Of a stretch of DNA of 46,574 bases, positions 8,342 through 16,431 are shown piece after piece (the stretch's first letter is position 1; each line of letters starts with the position of its first letter). The notes under the pieces were generated by a model that made no database searches, was not told the origin of the DNA, and saw only the letters and a program-made list of their open reading frames with translations. The translations under genes were made by a program, and so were the position numbers. Origin of the DNA: a bacterium (GTDB lineage: Bacteria; Patescibacteriota; Microgenomatia; Daviesbacterales; UBA10151); assembly GCA_021790255.1 (NCBI GenBank), contig JAJYIE010000007.1:1-46574 (forward strand), in the 5' to 3' direction.

Positions 8342-8600
8342 TTGTGTAGTCCAGTGGGGAGGCTGAAGTTATTCTTAGCTATTAATCCGGTCACGAAGAG
8401 TCATAAAAACTGGTAGCTTTTCTGGACTGTGTTCATCATGCTCCTGTTCGCTATAGAACATTATAATCAATCTTCCCAGATCGTGTATTTTGGCACATTC
8501 CTTCTGGAGCATCAGTTTGTTTTTTGCTTGCCACATAAGGATTTTTTAATAATTTCCCTATTGCAAAAGGAAGAGATTTGTAGGCAAAATAAAATTGAGC

Positions 8601-9806
8601 ATGAAAGTTTTGATGTTTGGGTGGGAACTCCCGCCTTATAACAGTGGAGGTCTGGGTACTGCGTGTCTGGGATTAACAAAAGCCATGGCTACCCAGAATG
8701 TAGAAGTAACTTTTGTGGTCCCCTATAAAGTTGACGTGCATCTTCCTCACATGAAAGTTATTTTTGCCGGGATGCCGGTGAAAATCAAGGGTGTGAAATC
8801 TTTGCTTTATCCTTATGTTACCAAGGAGGGATATTATTCCGCATTAAGCCGGGAAAAATCCCCCTTTTACGGATGTGATTTAATGGCTGAAGTCAGGCGC
8901 TACAGCATGTTGGCGGCAGAGATTGCCTTGTCCGAGGATTTTGATGTGATTCACGCCCATGATTGGTTGTCATTCGGGGCGGGCATTGAAGCTAAAAAGG
9001 TAAGCGGAAAACCTTTGGTGGTGCATGTCCACGCAACTGAGTTTGACCGCAGCTGTGACCACATAAATCAGGAAATATACAACCTGGAAAAACAGGGCAT
9101 GGAAGCAGCAGATAAAATAATTGCCGTCAGCCAGTTTACCAAATCAACAATTGTTAACCATTATGGAATTAGCCCCGACAAAATCGAGGTTGTGTGGAAC
9201 GGAATCAACGCTGATGAATTCCGCCATGAGGATGGAGAAAATGCCGTGAGTGTCCTCAAAAAAGGCGGCTATAAAATAGTTCTTTTTGTCGGTCGGATTA
9301 CTATGCAGAAAGGGCCGGATTATTTCTTGCTGGCTGCCAAAAAGGTTTTACAATTTAACCCGAAAGTATACTTCGTAATTGTCGGGTCCGGAGATATGGA
9401 ACAACAAATTATGCAGCAGGCAGCTTTCCTGGGCATATCAGACAAGGTGGTTTTCCCGGGGTTTTTGCGGGGTGAAGAGTTAAACCAGGTTTACAGGGCG
9501 GCTGATTTATTTGTCCTGCCGTCAGTTTCTGAACCCTTTGGAATTACGCCGCTGGAATCAATTGTCAATGGGACGCCAGCCTTGGTGTCTTACCAGTCTG
9601 GGGTGGCGGAAGCTTTAAAACATGCTTTAAAGGTGGATTTTTGGGATACTGACGAGATGGCCAATAAAATTTTGGCGGTTTTGGATAATCCCTCGCTGAT
9701 CCAAACACTGCAAAATAACGGCCACGAAGAGATCAAGAATTTTACCTGGCACTCCGCAGCCTCAAAATGCCTGAATATTTATCAAAGGCTTTTCAAACGC
9801 CATTGA
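8601..9806 (+). CDS. Glycosyltransferase family 4/5-like (glycogen synthase-like)
   Basis: 401 residues with a GT-B fold. The N-terminus VLMFGWELPPYNSGGLGTAC holds the Gly-rich loop of starch/glycogen synthases and GT4 enzymes. HAHDWLSFGAG and VVHVHATEFDR follow. The C-terminal half has FVGRITMQKGPDYFLLAA and the nucleotide-sugar E-x7-E motif in EPFGITPLES (about residue 310). It sits directly before a GH57 and a GH15 enzyme, so synthesis or remodelling of an alpha-glucan is the likely role. The ATG at 8601 is preferred over the TTG at 8595. CAAAAT at 8585-8590 with TTGCAA at 8561 is a possible near-leaderless promoter. Confidence 0.88.
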   Translation: MKVLMFGWELPPYNSGGLGTACLGLTKAMATQNVEVTFVVPYKVDVHLPHMKVIFAGMPVKIKGVKSLLYPYVTKEGYYSALSREKSPFYGCDLMAEVRRYSMLAAEIALSEDFDVIHAHDWLSFGAGIEAKKVSGKPLVVHVHATEFDRSCDHINQEIYNLEKQGMEAADKIIAVSQFTKSTIVNHYGISPDKIEVVWNGINADEFRHEDGENAVSVLKKGGYKIVLFVGRITMQKGPDYFLLAAKKVLQFNPKVYFVIVGSGDMEQQIMQQAAFLGISDKVVFPGFLRGEELNQVYRAADLFVLPSVSEPFGITPLESIVNGTPALVSYQSGVAEALKHALKVDFWDTDEMANKILAVLDNPSLIQTLQNNGHEEIKNFTWHSAASKCLNIYQRLFKRH

Positions 9807-9831
9807 TTTTCCTCTCAGGTTGTACTAGTTT
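9803..9831 (+). promoter_or_regulatory. Promoter of GH57 gene
   Basis: TTGATT at 9803-9808, a 17-base spacer and TAGTTT at 9826-9831, 8 bases before the ATG at 9840. The -35 overlaps the end of the glycosyltransferase gene. Confidence 0.4.
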
Positions 9832-9839
9832 AATAAAAG

Positions 9840-11090
9840 ATGGCAGCAGTCTGCTTGTATTTCCAGGTTCATCAACCGCGCCGGGTAAAACGTTACCGGA
9901 TTTTTGATATCGGGTCTGACCACCACTATTTTAATGATGATTCAGATGGCAACTTAAACAACAGGAAAATTCTAGAAAAGGTGACGAAAAAGTGCTACCT
10001 GCCTACTAATGCTATTCTGACGGAGCTTCTGGAAAAAAACCCTGATTTTAAGGTCAGTTTCTCTTTTTCTGGAATATTTTTAGAGCAGTTGGAAGAATAT
10101 TTGCCGGATGTACTCAGCTCTTTTCAGAAGCTGATAAAAGCCGGGGGCAAAGGTGAGTTTCCCCGCGTTGAGATATTAAGTGAAACTTATTACCACTCGT
10201 TGTCGTTTCTTTATTCTAAGGAAGAATTCCGTAGCCAGGTCAAGCTTCACCGGGAAAGAATAAAGTCCCTGTTCGGCAGAGAGCCGGTTAGCTTTCGCAA
10301 TACCGAGCTGATTTACAACAACGACATTGGCAAAGAGGTAGAGGCTATGGGTTACAGGACCGTTTTAACGGAAGGGGTGGACAATATTTTGGGCTGGCGG
10401 AGCCCGAATTTTATTTACCAGGCAGCAGGCACAAAGCACTTAAGGCTGCTTCTTAAGAATTACCGCCTCTCAGATGACATCGCTTTCAGGTTTTCCTCTA
10501 AGGAGTGGTCAGACTATCCGCTGACCGCCCCGAAGTTTGCCCAATGGATTTCTTCCGTGAACGGAAACGGAGAGGTTGTAAATTTGTTTATGGATTATGA
10601 AACTTTCGGTGAGCACCAGTGGGAAGACACCGGGATTTTTGAATTTTTAAAAAGTATGCCGCGGGAGATTTTAAGTCACCCGGATAACCGCTTTGTCACC
10701 CCGGATGAGGCGGTGACTTTATTTCCGGCACGGGACACTCTTGATATTCCGGGGTATATTTCCTGGGCGGATATCGAAAGAGACCTTTCTGCGTGGCGCT
10801 CAAATCCGATCCAGCATGATGCTCTGCGCAGTCTATACGCGCTGGAAAAGCGGATCCTTCAAAGCGGCGATAAAAACTTAATTGAAGACTGGCGTAGACT
10901 GCAAACTTCCGACCATTTTTATTATATGTGCACCAAATGGTGGAATGACGGGGATGTTCATAAGTATTTTAACCCCTACTCCTCGCCGTATGAGGCTTTT
11001 ATTTCGTACATGAATGTTTTAAAGGACCTGGAGCTCCGTCTGAAACAAAAATCTAATAGAAATAGAACTAGGAAATCAGTTTCTGGTTAA
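9840..11090 (+). CDS. Glycoside hydrolase family 57 alpha-amylase/glucanotransferase-like
   Basis: 416 residues. The GH57 conserved regions are visible: YFQVHQPRR near residue 8 (region 1 HQP), SFSFSG near 75, FRNTELIYNN with candidate nucleophile Glu156, and MDYETFGEHQW with candidate acid Asp252. It resembles the small archaeal/CPR GH57 group rather than the long branching enzymes. The likely role is hydrolysis or transfer on alpha-1,4-glucans inside the cell, since no signal peptide is present. It lies between the glycosyltransferase and the glucoamylase-like gene, and its 3' end overlaps a convergent coiled-coil gene by 15 bases. Confidence 0.9.
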   Translation: MAAVCLYFQVHQPRRVKRYRIFDIGSDHHYFNDDSDGNLNNRKILEKVTKKCYLPTNAILTELLEKNPDFKVSFSFSGIFLEQLEEYLPDVLSSFQKLIKAGGKGEFPRVEILSETYYHSLSFLYSKEEFRSQVKLHRERIKSLFGREPVSFRNTELIYNNDIGKEVEAMGYRTVLTEGVDNILGWRSPNFIYQAAGTKHLRLLLKNYRLSDDIAFRFSSKEWSDYPLTAPKFAQWISSVNGNGEVVNLFMDYETFGEHQWEDTGIFEFLKSMPREILSHPDNRFVTPDEAVTLFPARDTLDIPGYISWADIERDLSAWRSNPIQHDALRSLYALEKRILQSGDKNLIEDWRRLQTSDHFYYMCTKWWNDGDVHKYFNPYSSPYEAFISYMNVLKDLELRLKQKSNRNRTRKSVSG

Positions 11091-11362
11091 AGACGGCAGA
11101 CCAATATGCTTTCCGACTTCATTTATATCTTCTGATTGATGTTCCCTGATAGTTTTAACGTCGTCTTTAATGGCTCCTAGTTCATCCTGGACTTGTTTCA
11201 CATGAGCGGTCAGCGCGTCTATCTTATCAGTATGTTCATCAAGATTTTTCATGACAGATTTGACGTCATGTTTCAAGGAGTCAAGATCTTCGTAAACAGG
11301 GCCCAAAACCCGGATCCTCTCATGGCCGATTTTTTGATATCCTTATCTGTCGTGGCCAACAA
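11076..11362 (-). pseudogene. Coiled-coil protein with a homopolymer frameshift
   Basis: Bases 11306-11076 encode a clear coiled coil with heptads (LKHDVKSVMKNLDEHTDKID, then VKQVQDELGAIKDDVKTI). The open frame upstream lacks an ATG, but a second frame from the tandem TTG codons at 11362/11359 reads LATTDKDIKK and joins perfectly to IGHERIRVLGPVYEDL if the six-T run at 11330-11335 had seven bases. The joined text matches small coiled-coil proteins frequent in CPR genomes (a T-x-x-DIxxI start and a PVxxDL core). Either the gene is broken by one base or the run was mis-sequenced; a TTG start at 11306 is the intact alternative. Function unknown, perhaps a scaffold. Confidence 0.55.
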
Positions 11363-11445
11363 TATTAGATCTAAAAGTGAGAAAAGACAATAATTCGGAT
11401 GTATATAAATGTAGCTAATACCCCGTAAAACAACAATCTAAAATA

Positions 11446-11454
11446 TGCTAAGAT
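11446..11454 (+). promoter_or_regulatory. Extended -10 promoter of GH15 gene
   Basis: TGC-TAAGAT at 11446-11454 upstream of the ATG at 11479, giving a leader of about 18 bases without a Shine-Dalgarno. Confidence 0.35.
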
Positions 11455-11478
11455 GAGATTAATAGTACCAGATTAATT

Positions 11479-13461
11479 ATGCCCAAATCCTTAAGCCTTG
11501 GTAACGGAAATCTATTAGTCCAGCTTGATAAATTTGCCCAGGTTGGTGATTTTTATTTTCCCATGGTGGGCATGGAAAACCAGATAGGGCGGGCGCAGGT
11601 TCATAAAATTGGCGTTTGGGCTGATAACAGATTCAGCTGGCTCGATGACGGCAGCTGGAAAATAGCCATAGACTACAGGCCTCAAACTTTGGCGGGAGAT
11701 ATTATTGCCAAAAATGAGGTGCTGGGTTTGCAGTTGGAGTTTTTGGATGCTGTCTACAATGAAAAAGATATTTTCCTTCGCAAAGTAACTGTTCAGAGCT
11801 TAAACGGAGTAAACCGTCAGATTAAGATCTTCTTTGATCAGCAGTTTGATATTGCCGGAAGCAACGTGGGAAATACTGCCTACTTTGAGCCGGTTACCCA
11901 AACAGTTATCCATTATAAAGGCCGCCGGATAGTGATTATCGGAGGCAAATATAATGATAAAAGTTTTGATGATTACTGCATCGGCCTGCACAATATTGAA
12001 GGGAAAGAGGGAACATTCAAAGATGCCGAAGATGGCAGCCTGAGTAAAAACCCGGTTGAACACGGCTGTGTTGATTCGGTAGTCGGTTTTACACTTGATT
12101 TAAAAGGCTCGAAGTCTGAGACTTTTTATTACTGGATCTGTGCGGCTAGGGAATATAAAGAAGCGCTTGCTCTGCATTACTATGTGCTCGAAAGATCTCC
12201 CGAACATCTGCTGTCAACAACGGAGTCTTTTTGGAAGGCGTGGGTTAACAAATATGACTTTTGTTTTGACGCGCTGCCGGACTCAGTGTCAGACCTTTTT
12301 AAAAAATCTCTGCTTATAATGCGGACACATGCTGATAACCGGGGGGCAATTATTGCCTCAGGGGACTCAGATATTTTGCAGTACGGCCGGGATACGTATG
12401 GTTATATGTGGCCAAGGGACGGAGCTTACGGCGCGCTGGCTTTGGCTCGGGCCGGGTATTTTGATGTCAGCGAGAGGTTTTTGAACTTTTGTTTAGGTGT
12501 TTTGTCGGAGGAAGGCTACCTGCTGCAAAAGTATGTATCGGACAAATCTTTGGGCAGCTCGTGGCTTCCCTGGGTGAGGGATGGAAGAAGAGAGTTGGCC
12601 ATCCAGGAAGACGAAACTGGGATTTGTGTATTTGCGCTGTGGGAGCATTACCGTCTAACTAAGGATCTGGAATTTGTTGAGTCAATTTACAATTTCTTTA
12701 TAAAGAAGGCCGCTGATTTTATGGTCAATTACCGGGATGAAAAGAGCAAGCTGCCTTTGCCAAGTTATGACCTTTGGGAGCAATATTTTTGCGTTTCAAC
12801 CTATACTGCGGCCGTGGTTTACGGGGGGCTTAAAGCTGCTGCAAACTTTGCCGAGCTTTTGGAAAAGAAAGATGACCAGTCGCGTTACATTAACGTGGCT
12901 GGAGAAATTAAAGAGGCGATCCTGCAGCAGCTCTACAATAAGGAGAACGGCTCTTTTTATAAAAAATTGGATCTCAAGGACGAGAAGCTGGTTGCTGACC
13001 CGACTATTGATATAAGCGCTCCTGCCGGCCTGTTTCGCTTTGACGTCCTGGGTAAGGATGACCCGAAGATGGTCCAGGCTTTTAAAGTTGCACAGGAAAA
13101 GCTAACCTGTCATACTCCCGTCGGCGGAATTGCAAGATTTGAAGGCGATATTTATAACCAGGTTAGCAATGAAACACCCGGGAACCCCTGGATAATTACC
13201 ACTCTCTGGCTAGCCCAGTACCAGATTGCCCGGGCAGCAGACCAAAAAGAGCTGAATAAAATTGTTAACAGCCTAAACTGGGTAGTGGGGCTGGCCTCAT
13301 CTGCCGGGATTTTGTCAGAGCAGGTCGACCCTTATTCGGGCCGCCAGCTGTCTGTTGCTCCCTTAACCTGGAGCCATGCTGAGTATGTGCTGACGATAAT
13401 TGCTTATCTTAATAAGCTGGAGGAGTTGGGAGCAGGAAAAGCTTGTAACCCCGTAAAATAA
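11479..13461 (+). CDS. Glycoside hydrolase family 15 glucoamylase / glucodextranase-like
   Basis: 660 residues. An N-terminal beta-sandwich domain (about residues 1-260) is followed by the (alpha/alpha)6 barrel. Barrel hallmarks are GRDTYGYMWPRDGAYGALAL near residue 308, SYDLWEQYF with candidate general acid Glu434, GNPWIITTLWLAQY, and SEQVDPYSGR with candidate base Glu614 followed by PLTWSHAEYV. It releases glucose from non-reducing ends of alpha-glucans or acts on trehalose-like or isomaltosyl links. No signal peptide is seen, so the substrate is probably the intracellular glucan made and trimmed by the two genes before it. The length is normal for bacterial and archaeal members. Confidence 0.92.
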   Translation: MPKSLSLGNGNLLVQLDKFAQVGDFYFPMVGMENQIGRAQVHKIGVWADNRFSWLDDGSWKIAIDYRPQTLAGDIIAKNEVLGLQLEFLDAVYNEKDIFLRKVTVQSLNGVNRQIKIFFDQQFDIAGSNVGNTAYFEPVTQTVIHYKGRRIVIIGGKYNDKSFDDYCIGLHNIEGKEGTFKDAEDGSLSKNPVEHGCVDSVVGFTLDLKGSKSETFYYWICAAREYKEALALHYYVLERSPEHLLSTTESFWKAWVNKYDFCFDALPDSVSDLFKKSLLIMRTHADNRGAIIASGDSDILQYGRDTYGYMWPRDGAYGALALARAGYFDVSERFLNFCLGVLSEEGYLLQKYVSDKSLGSSWLPWVRDGRRELAIQEDETGICVFALWEHYRLTKDLEFVESIYNFFIKKAADFMVNYRDEKSKLPLPSYDLWEQYFCVSTYTAAVVYGGLKAAANFAELLEKKDDQSRYINVAGEIKEAILQQLYNKENGSFYKKLDLKDEKLVADPTIDISAPAGLFRFDVLGKDDPKMVQAFKVAQEKLTCHTPVGGIARFEGDIYNQVSNETPGNPWIITTLWLAQYQIARAADQKELNKIVNSLNWVVGLASSAGILSEQVDPYSGRQLSVAPLTWSHAEYVLTIIAYLNKLEELGAGKACNPVK

Positions 13462-13498
13462 TTCATCTATTATGTGCCTATCCTTCGGGTATTCTAAG

Positions 13499-13507
13499 TG
13501 TTATAAT
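13499..13507 (+). promoter_or_regulatory. Extended -10 promoter of uvrB (leaderless)
   Basis: TGT-TATAAT at 13499-13507 is a perfect extended -10. It ends 7 bases before the ATG at 13515, so transcription should start at or next to the start codon. An upstream in-frame ATG at 13506 lies inside the -10 and cannot be translated from this promoter. Confidence 0.65.
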
Positions 13508-13514
13508 GACTTTT

Positions 13515-15479
13515 ATGGCAAAGTTTCAAATCGTTTCCGATTTCAAGCCCACGGGGGATCAGCCGCAAGCTATTGCCCAGCTGGTTAAAGGTCTTGGCCA
13601 AGGTAAAAAACATCAGGTTTTGCTAGGAGTAACCGGTTCGGGAAAAACTTTTACAGTGGCCAATATTATCGAGAAAGTACAACGCCCAACCCTGGTTATT
13701 TCCCACAATAAAACCCTGGCCGGCCAGCTGGCGCAGGAATTCCGTTCTCTCTTCCCACAAAACGCCGTGGAATACTTTGTTTCATATTATGACTATTACC
13801 AGCCTGAGGCTTATATCCCGCAATCGGATACTTATATTGAAAAGGAAACGGAAATAAACGAGGAGATTGAAAAACTGCGCCTCTCAACAACAGCATCCTT
13901 GATGACCCGGCGTGACGTAGTGGTTGTCGCCTCCGTTTCTGCTATTTATAACCTTGGTTCACCTGTTGAATACGGCCAGGCAATTCTGGAGGTTAAGGCA
14001 GGAATGAAAACCCGGTTTGACCAGGTTTTAAAAATCCTCACCAAAATGTATTACGAACGAAATGATGTGGATTTTCACCGCTCGACTTTCCGGGTCAAAG
14101 GCGACACTGTGGATATTTTTCCCTCCTATAAAGAGACTGCCGTGCGCGTGGAATTTTTGGGAGATAAAGTGGAGCGTGTTTCCTTTTTGGACCCCTTGAC
14201 AGGAGAAATGACTCCCACCGAGGAAACCCAGGTAATTTACCCGGCCAAACATTACATTGCTCCCGATCAGCGGATGGAACCGGCTCTGAAGCAGATCCAG
14301 GTTGATTTGACCGATAGAATTAATGAGTTGCGGGCTGCTGGGAAACTGCTTGAGGCGCAAAGGATTGAGCAGCGGACTTATTACGACCTGGAGATGATTA
14401 AGGAGTTTGGATATTGCAACGGCATTGAAAATTACTCCCGCTATTTTGACGGACGTGAGCCCGGAGAACCGCCGTATGCACTTCTAAATTACTTTCCGGA
14501 AGATTTTCTGGTAATAATTGACGAATCACACATCAGCCTACCACAGATCCGGGGTATGTATAACGGCGACCGCTCTCGCAAGGAAACCTTAATTGACTTC
14601 GGATTCCGCCTGCCTTCAGCACTGGATAACCGGCCGCTTAGATTTGATGAATTTATGCGCAGTGTTAACCAGATAATTTATACCTCCGCTACCCCTGATG
14701 AGTATGAAATATCGCTTGCAGGATCTGATGGATTGGCACAGCAGCTGTTGCGTCCGACAGGGATTTTAGACCCGGAAATTGATGTCCGTCCGACTGTGGG
14801 CCAAATTGATGACCTGATCAGGGAAATTGAGGCTCGGGTGAAAAAAGGAGAGAGGTGCCTCGTGATAACTTTGACCAAACGGATGGCGGAGGACCTGACT
14901 GAATATCTGCAGGAAAAAGATGTGAAAGTCAATTATCTACACTCGGATGTAGAAACTCTGAAACGCAGCGATATTTTGCAGTCTTTAAGATTGGGGGAAT
15001 ACGACGTGATTGTTGGGATCAACTTATTGCGAGAGGGACTGGATTTACCTGAGGTGTCTTTGGTGGCAATTTTGGATGCCGACAAGGAAGGATTTTTGCG
15101 CTCAAAAACATCGCTGATTCAAACCATGGGCCGAGCGGCCCGCCATATCAGAGGAAAGGTTATTATGTATGCAGATACTGTAACCGGCTCGATGCGGGAG
15201 GCAATCGAAGAGGTGGAGCGCCGGAGAAAATATCAGGATGAGTATAATAAAAAGCACGGGAAAAATCCTACGGCTATTACCAAGCCGCTGCGGGAACGGC
15301 TGATTGAGAAAGTGGAGGAGGAAACCGGGGAGAAGGTTTTAACCATTGACGATATCCCTGTTTCCGAACGCGAGAAGATGATCAAACTCCTGGAAGCACA
15401 AATGCAGGAAGCAGCTAAACTGCTCGATTTTGAAGAAGCCGCCAGGATGCGTGATCAGATTAAACAGCTGCGGGATTAG
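13515..15479 (+). CDS. uvrB: UvrABC system protein B
   Basis: 654 residues. The canonical UvrB start (MAKFQIVSDFKPTGDQPQAI) follows the leaderless promoter. Walker A GVTGSGKT is at residues 38-45, the beta-hairpin region YYDYYQPEAYIPQSDTYIEK follows, the DEAD-like box is IIDESH, helicase motifs V/VI are in VGINLLREGLDLPEV and QTMGRAARH, and the UVR motif closes the protein (LLDFEEAARMRDQIKQL). UvrB verifies damage after loading by UvrA and recruits UvrC. uvrA and uvrC are downstream on the same strand. Confidence 0.98.
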   Translation: MAKFQIVSDFKPTGDQPQAIAQLVKGLGQGKKHQVLLGVTGSGKTFTVANIIEKVQRPTLVISHNKTLAGQLAQEFRSLFPQNAVEYFVSYYDYYQPEAYIPQSDTYIEKETEINEEIEKLRLSTTASLMTRRDVVVVASVSAIYNLGSPVEYGQAILEVKAGMKTRFDQVLKILTKMYYERNDVDFHRSTFRVKGDTVDIFPSYKETAVRVEFLGDKVERVSFLDPLTGEMTPTEETQVIYPAKHYIAPDQRMEPALKQIQVDLTDRINELRAAGKLLEAQRIEQRTYYDLEMIKEFGYCNGIENYSRYFDGREPGEPPYALLNYFPEDFLVIIDESHISLPQIRGMYNGDRSRKETLIDFGFRLPSALDNRPLRFDEFMRSVNQIIYTSATPDEYEISLAGSDGLAQQLLRPTGILDPEIDVRPTVGQIDDLIREIEARVKKGERCLVITLTKRMAEDLTEYLQEKDVKVNYLHSDVETLKRSDILQSLRLGEYDVIVGINLLREGLDLPEVSLVAILDADKEGFLRSKTSLIQTMGRAARHIRGKVIMYADTVTGSMREAIEEVERRRKYQDEYNKKHGKNPTAITKPLRERLIEKVEEETGEKVLTIDDIPVSEREKMIKLLEAQMQEAAKLLDFEEAARMRDQIKQLRD

Positions 15480-15496
15480 GGATCAGTGTTTAGAAG

Positions 15497-15502
15497 TATA
15501 AT
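15497..15502 (+). promoter_or_regulatory. TATAAT abutting the NUDIX gene start
   Basis: A perfect TATAAT ends exactly at the base before the ATG at 15503. If it is a -10, transcription would begin inside the annotated gene near 15509, which conflicts with the ATG. Confidence 0.35.
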
Positions 15503-15991
15503 ATGTTAAATATTTTACCACCGGATGAGTATTTTAAGAGTTTGCCCAGAAAGGTGGTGAGTTCGGCGGTCTTGTTCACTGATAAGCATAGCAGATTGAT
15601 GATTGTTAACCTGACGTATAAAAACCACTGGGGCGTGCCGGGTGGGATAGTTGATGAAAACGAATCCCCAAAACAGGCAGCTATTCGGGAAATCAAAGAA
15701 GAACTGGGGCTGGATTTAAAAAATCTCAGACTGCTGGCAGTTGATTACGTTAGCGGAGAAGCGGAAAAAAGAGAAAGAATCCAATTTGTTTTTGGGGGCG
15801 GGGTGCTGGACAAAACTGAAATTTCTAAAGTAAAACTACAGGAGGAAGAGTTGAGCGAATATCAGTTTGCCGATACAAAAGGTCTGGAAAAATTATTGAG
15901 TCGGGTAACAGCTAAAAGGGTACTAGCGTGTTTGAGAAATCAGGACAAAGGAGTGCTTTATCTGGAAAACGGTGAGATTGCTTTGCCATGA
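15503..15991 (+). CDS. NUDIX hydrolase
   Basis: 162 residues. The complete NUDIX box G-x5-E-x7-REUxEExGU occupies about residues 51-73 (GIVDENESP, then REIKEELGL). This places the protein among pyrophosphohydrolases that clean NDP-X substrates such as damaged nucleotides or nucleotide sugars. An MIVNLTYKNHWGVPGG strand precedes the box, as in MutT/NudF-like members. It lies 23 bases after uvrB and overlaps the DUF192 gene by 4 bases. The start is uncertain because of the TATAAT at 15497-15502; no alternative ATG occurs before the conserved domain. Confidence 0.9.
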   Translation: MLNILPPDEYFKSLPRKVVSSAVLFTDKHSRLMIVNLTYKNHWGVPGGIVDENESPKQAAIREIKEELGLDLKNLRLLAVDYVSGEAEKRERIQFVFGGGVLDKTEISKVKLQEEELSEYQFADTKGLEKLLSRVTAKRVLACLRNQDKGVLYLENGEIALP

Positions 15992-16341
15992 TACTTAAAA
16001 ATATCACTCGTAAAACAGTCATTGCAGTAGATTTGCAATATCTTAATTCTTTTTGGGGGAAAGCTGTGGGCTTGCTTTGTAAAAAACACTCACACAGTTT
16101 GTATTTTCAGACCCGCTTCGGAATACATACTTTTGGCCTAAAATCTCCCATAGATGTGCTGGTACTAGATGACCGGTTAAATGTTGTAAAATCAGAGGAA
16201 GTTGCGCCAAACAGGCTTTTCTTCTGGGATCCACGATACAAGGGAGTCGTAGAGTTGCCGTGTGGATCAATTACCAAATCCAAAACGGCGCGGGGTGATC
16301 AGATCATAATTCTTGAATCATTCCTGCCTTTACCCCTTTAA
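15988..16341 (+). CDS. DUF192 family protein, cytoplasmic type
   Basis: 117 residues without a signal peptide. The DUF192 pattern is visible: KAVGLLCKK (family RxxGLMFR), SLYFQTRFGIHTFGLKSPIDV (family gIhTfgM..pIDV), VLDDRLNVVKSEEV and the VVELPCGSI strand (family vLELPaG). It is coupled to the NUDIX gene by a 4-base overlap. Its membrane-anchored relative is at 3763-4284. The role is unknown; the position inside a uvr cluster is probably a compact-genome effect. Confidence 0.8.
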   Translation: MILKNITRKTVIAVDLQYLNSFWGKAVGLLCKKHSHSLYFQTRFGIHTFGLKSPIDVLVLDDRLNVVKSEEVAPNRLFFWDPRYKGVVELPCGSITKSKTARGDQIIILESFLPLPL

Positions 16342-16356
16342 AAGTCTTGCGAAATA

Positions 16357-16411
16357 GGTTAGAATAGGACGTTTCTTTGGCTACTTGATTCGGGTCATAT
16401 TTGGTTAGAAT
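16357..16411. repeat. GGTTAGAAT direct repeat before uvrA
   Basis: The nonamer GGTTAGAAT occurs at 16357-16365 and 16403-16411, 46 bases apart, in the uvrA upstream region. Both contain TAGAAT and may be alternative -10 elements or protein-binding half sites. Confidence 0.3.
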
Positions 16412-16419
16412 GTTATCAT
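16411..16419 (+). promoter_or_regulatory. Extended -10 promoter of uvrA
   Basis: TGT-TATCAT ends 12 bases before the uvrA ATG at 16432; no Shine-Dalgarno follows. Confidence 0.4.
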
Positions 16420-16431
16420 GAACGAAACGAT

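Noticed and set aside
8429-8641. Open frame of 70 codons before the glycosyltransferase
   Set aside because: It overlaps the well-supported glycosyltransferase start in another frame and has no signal of its own.
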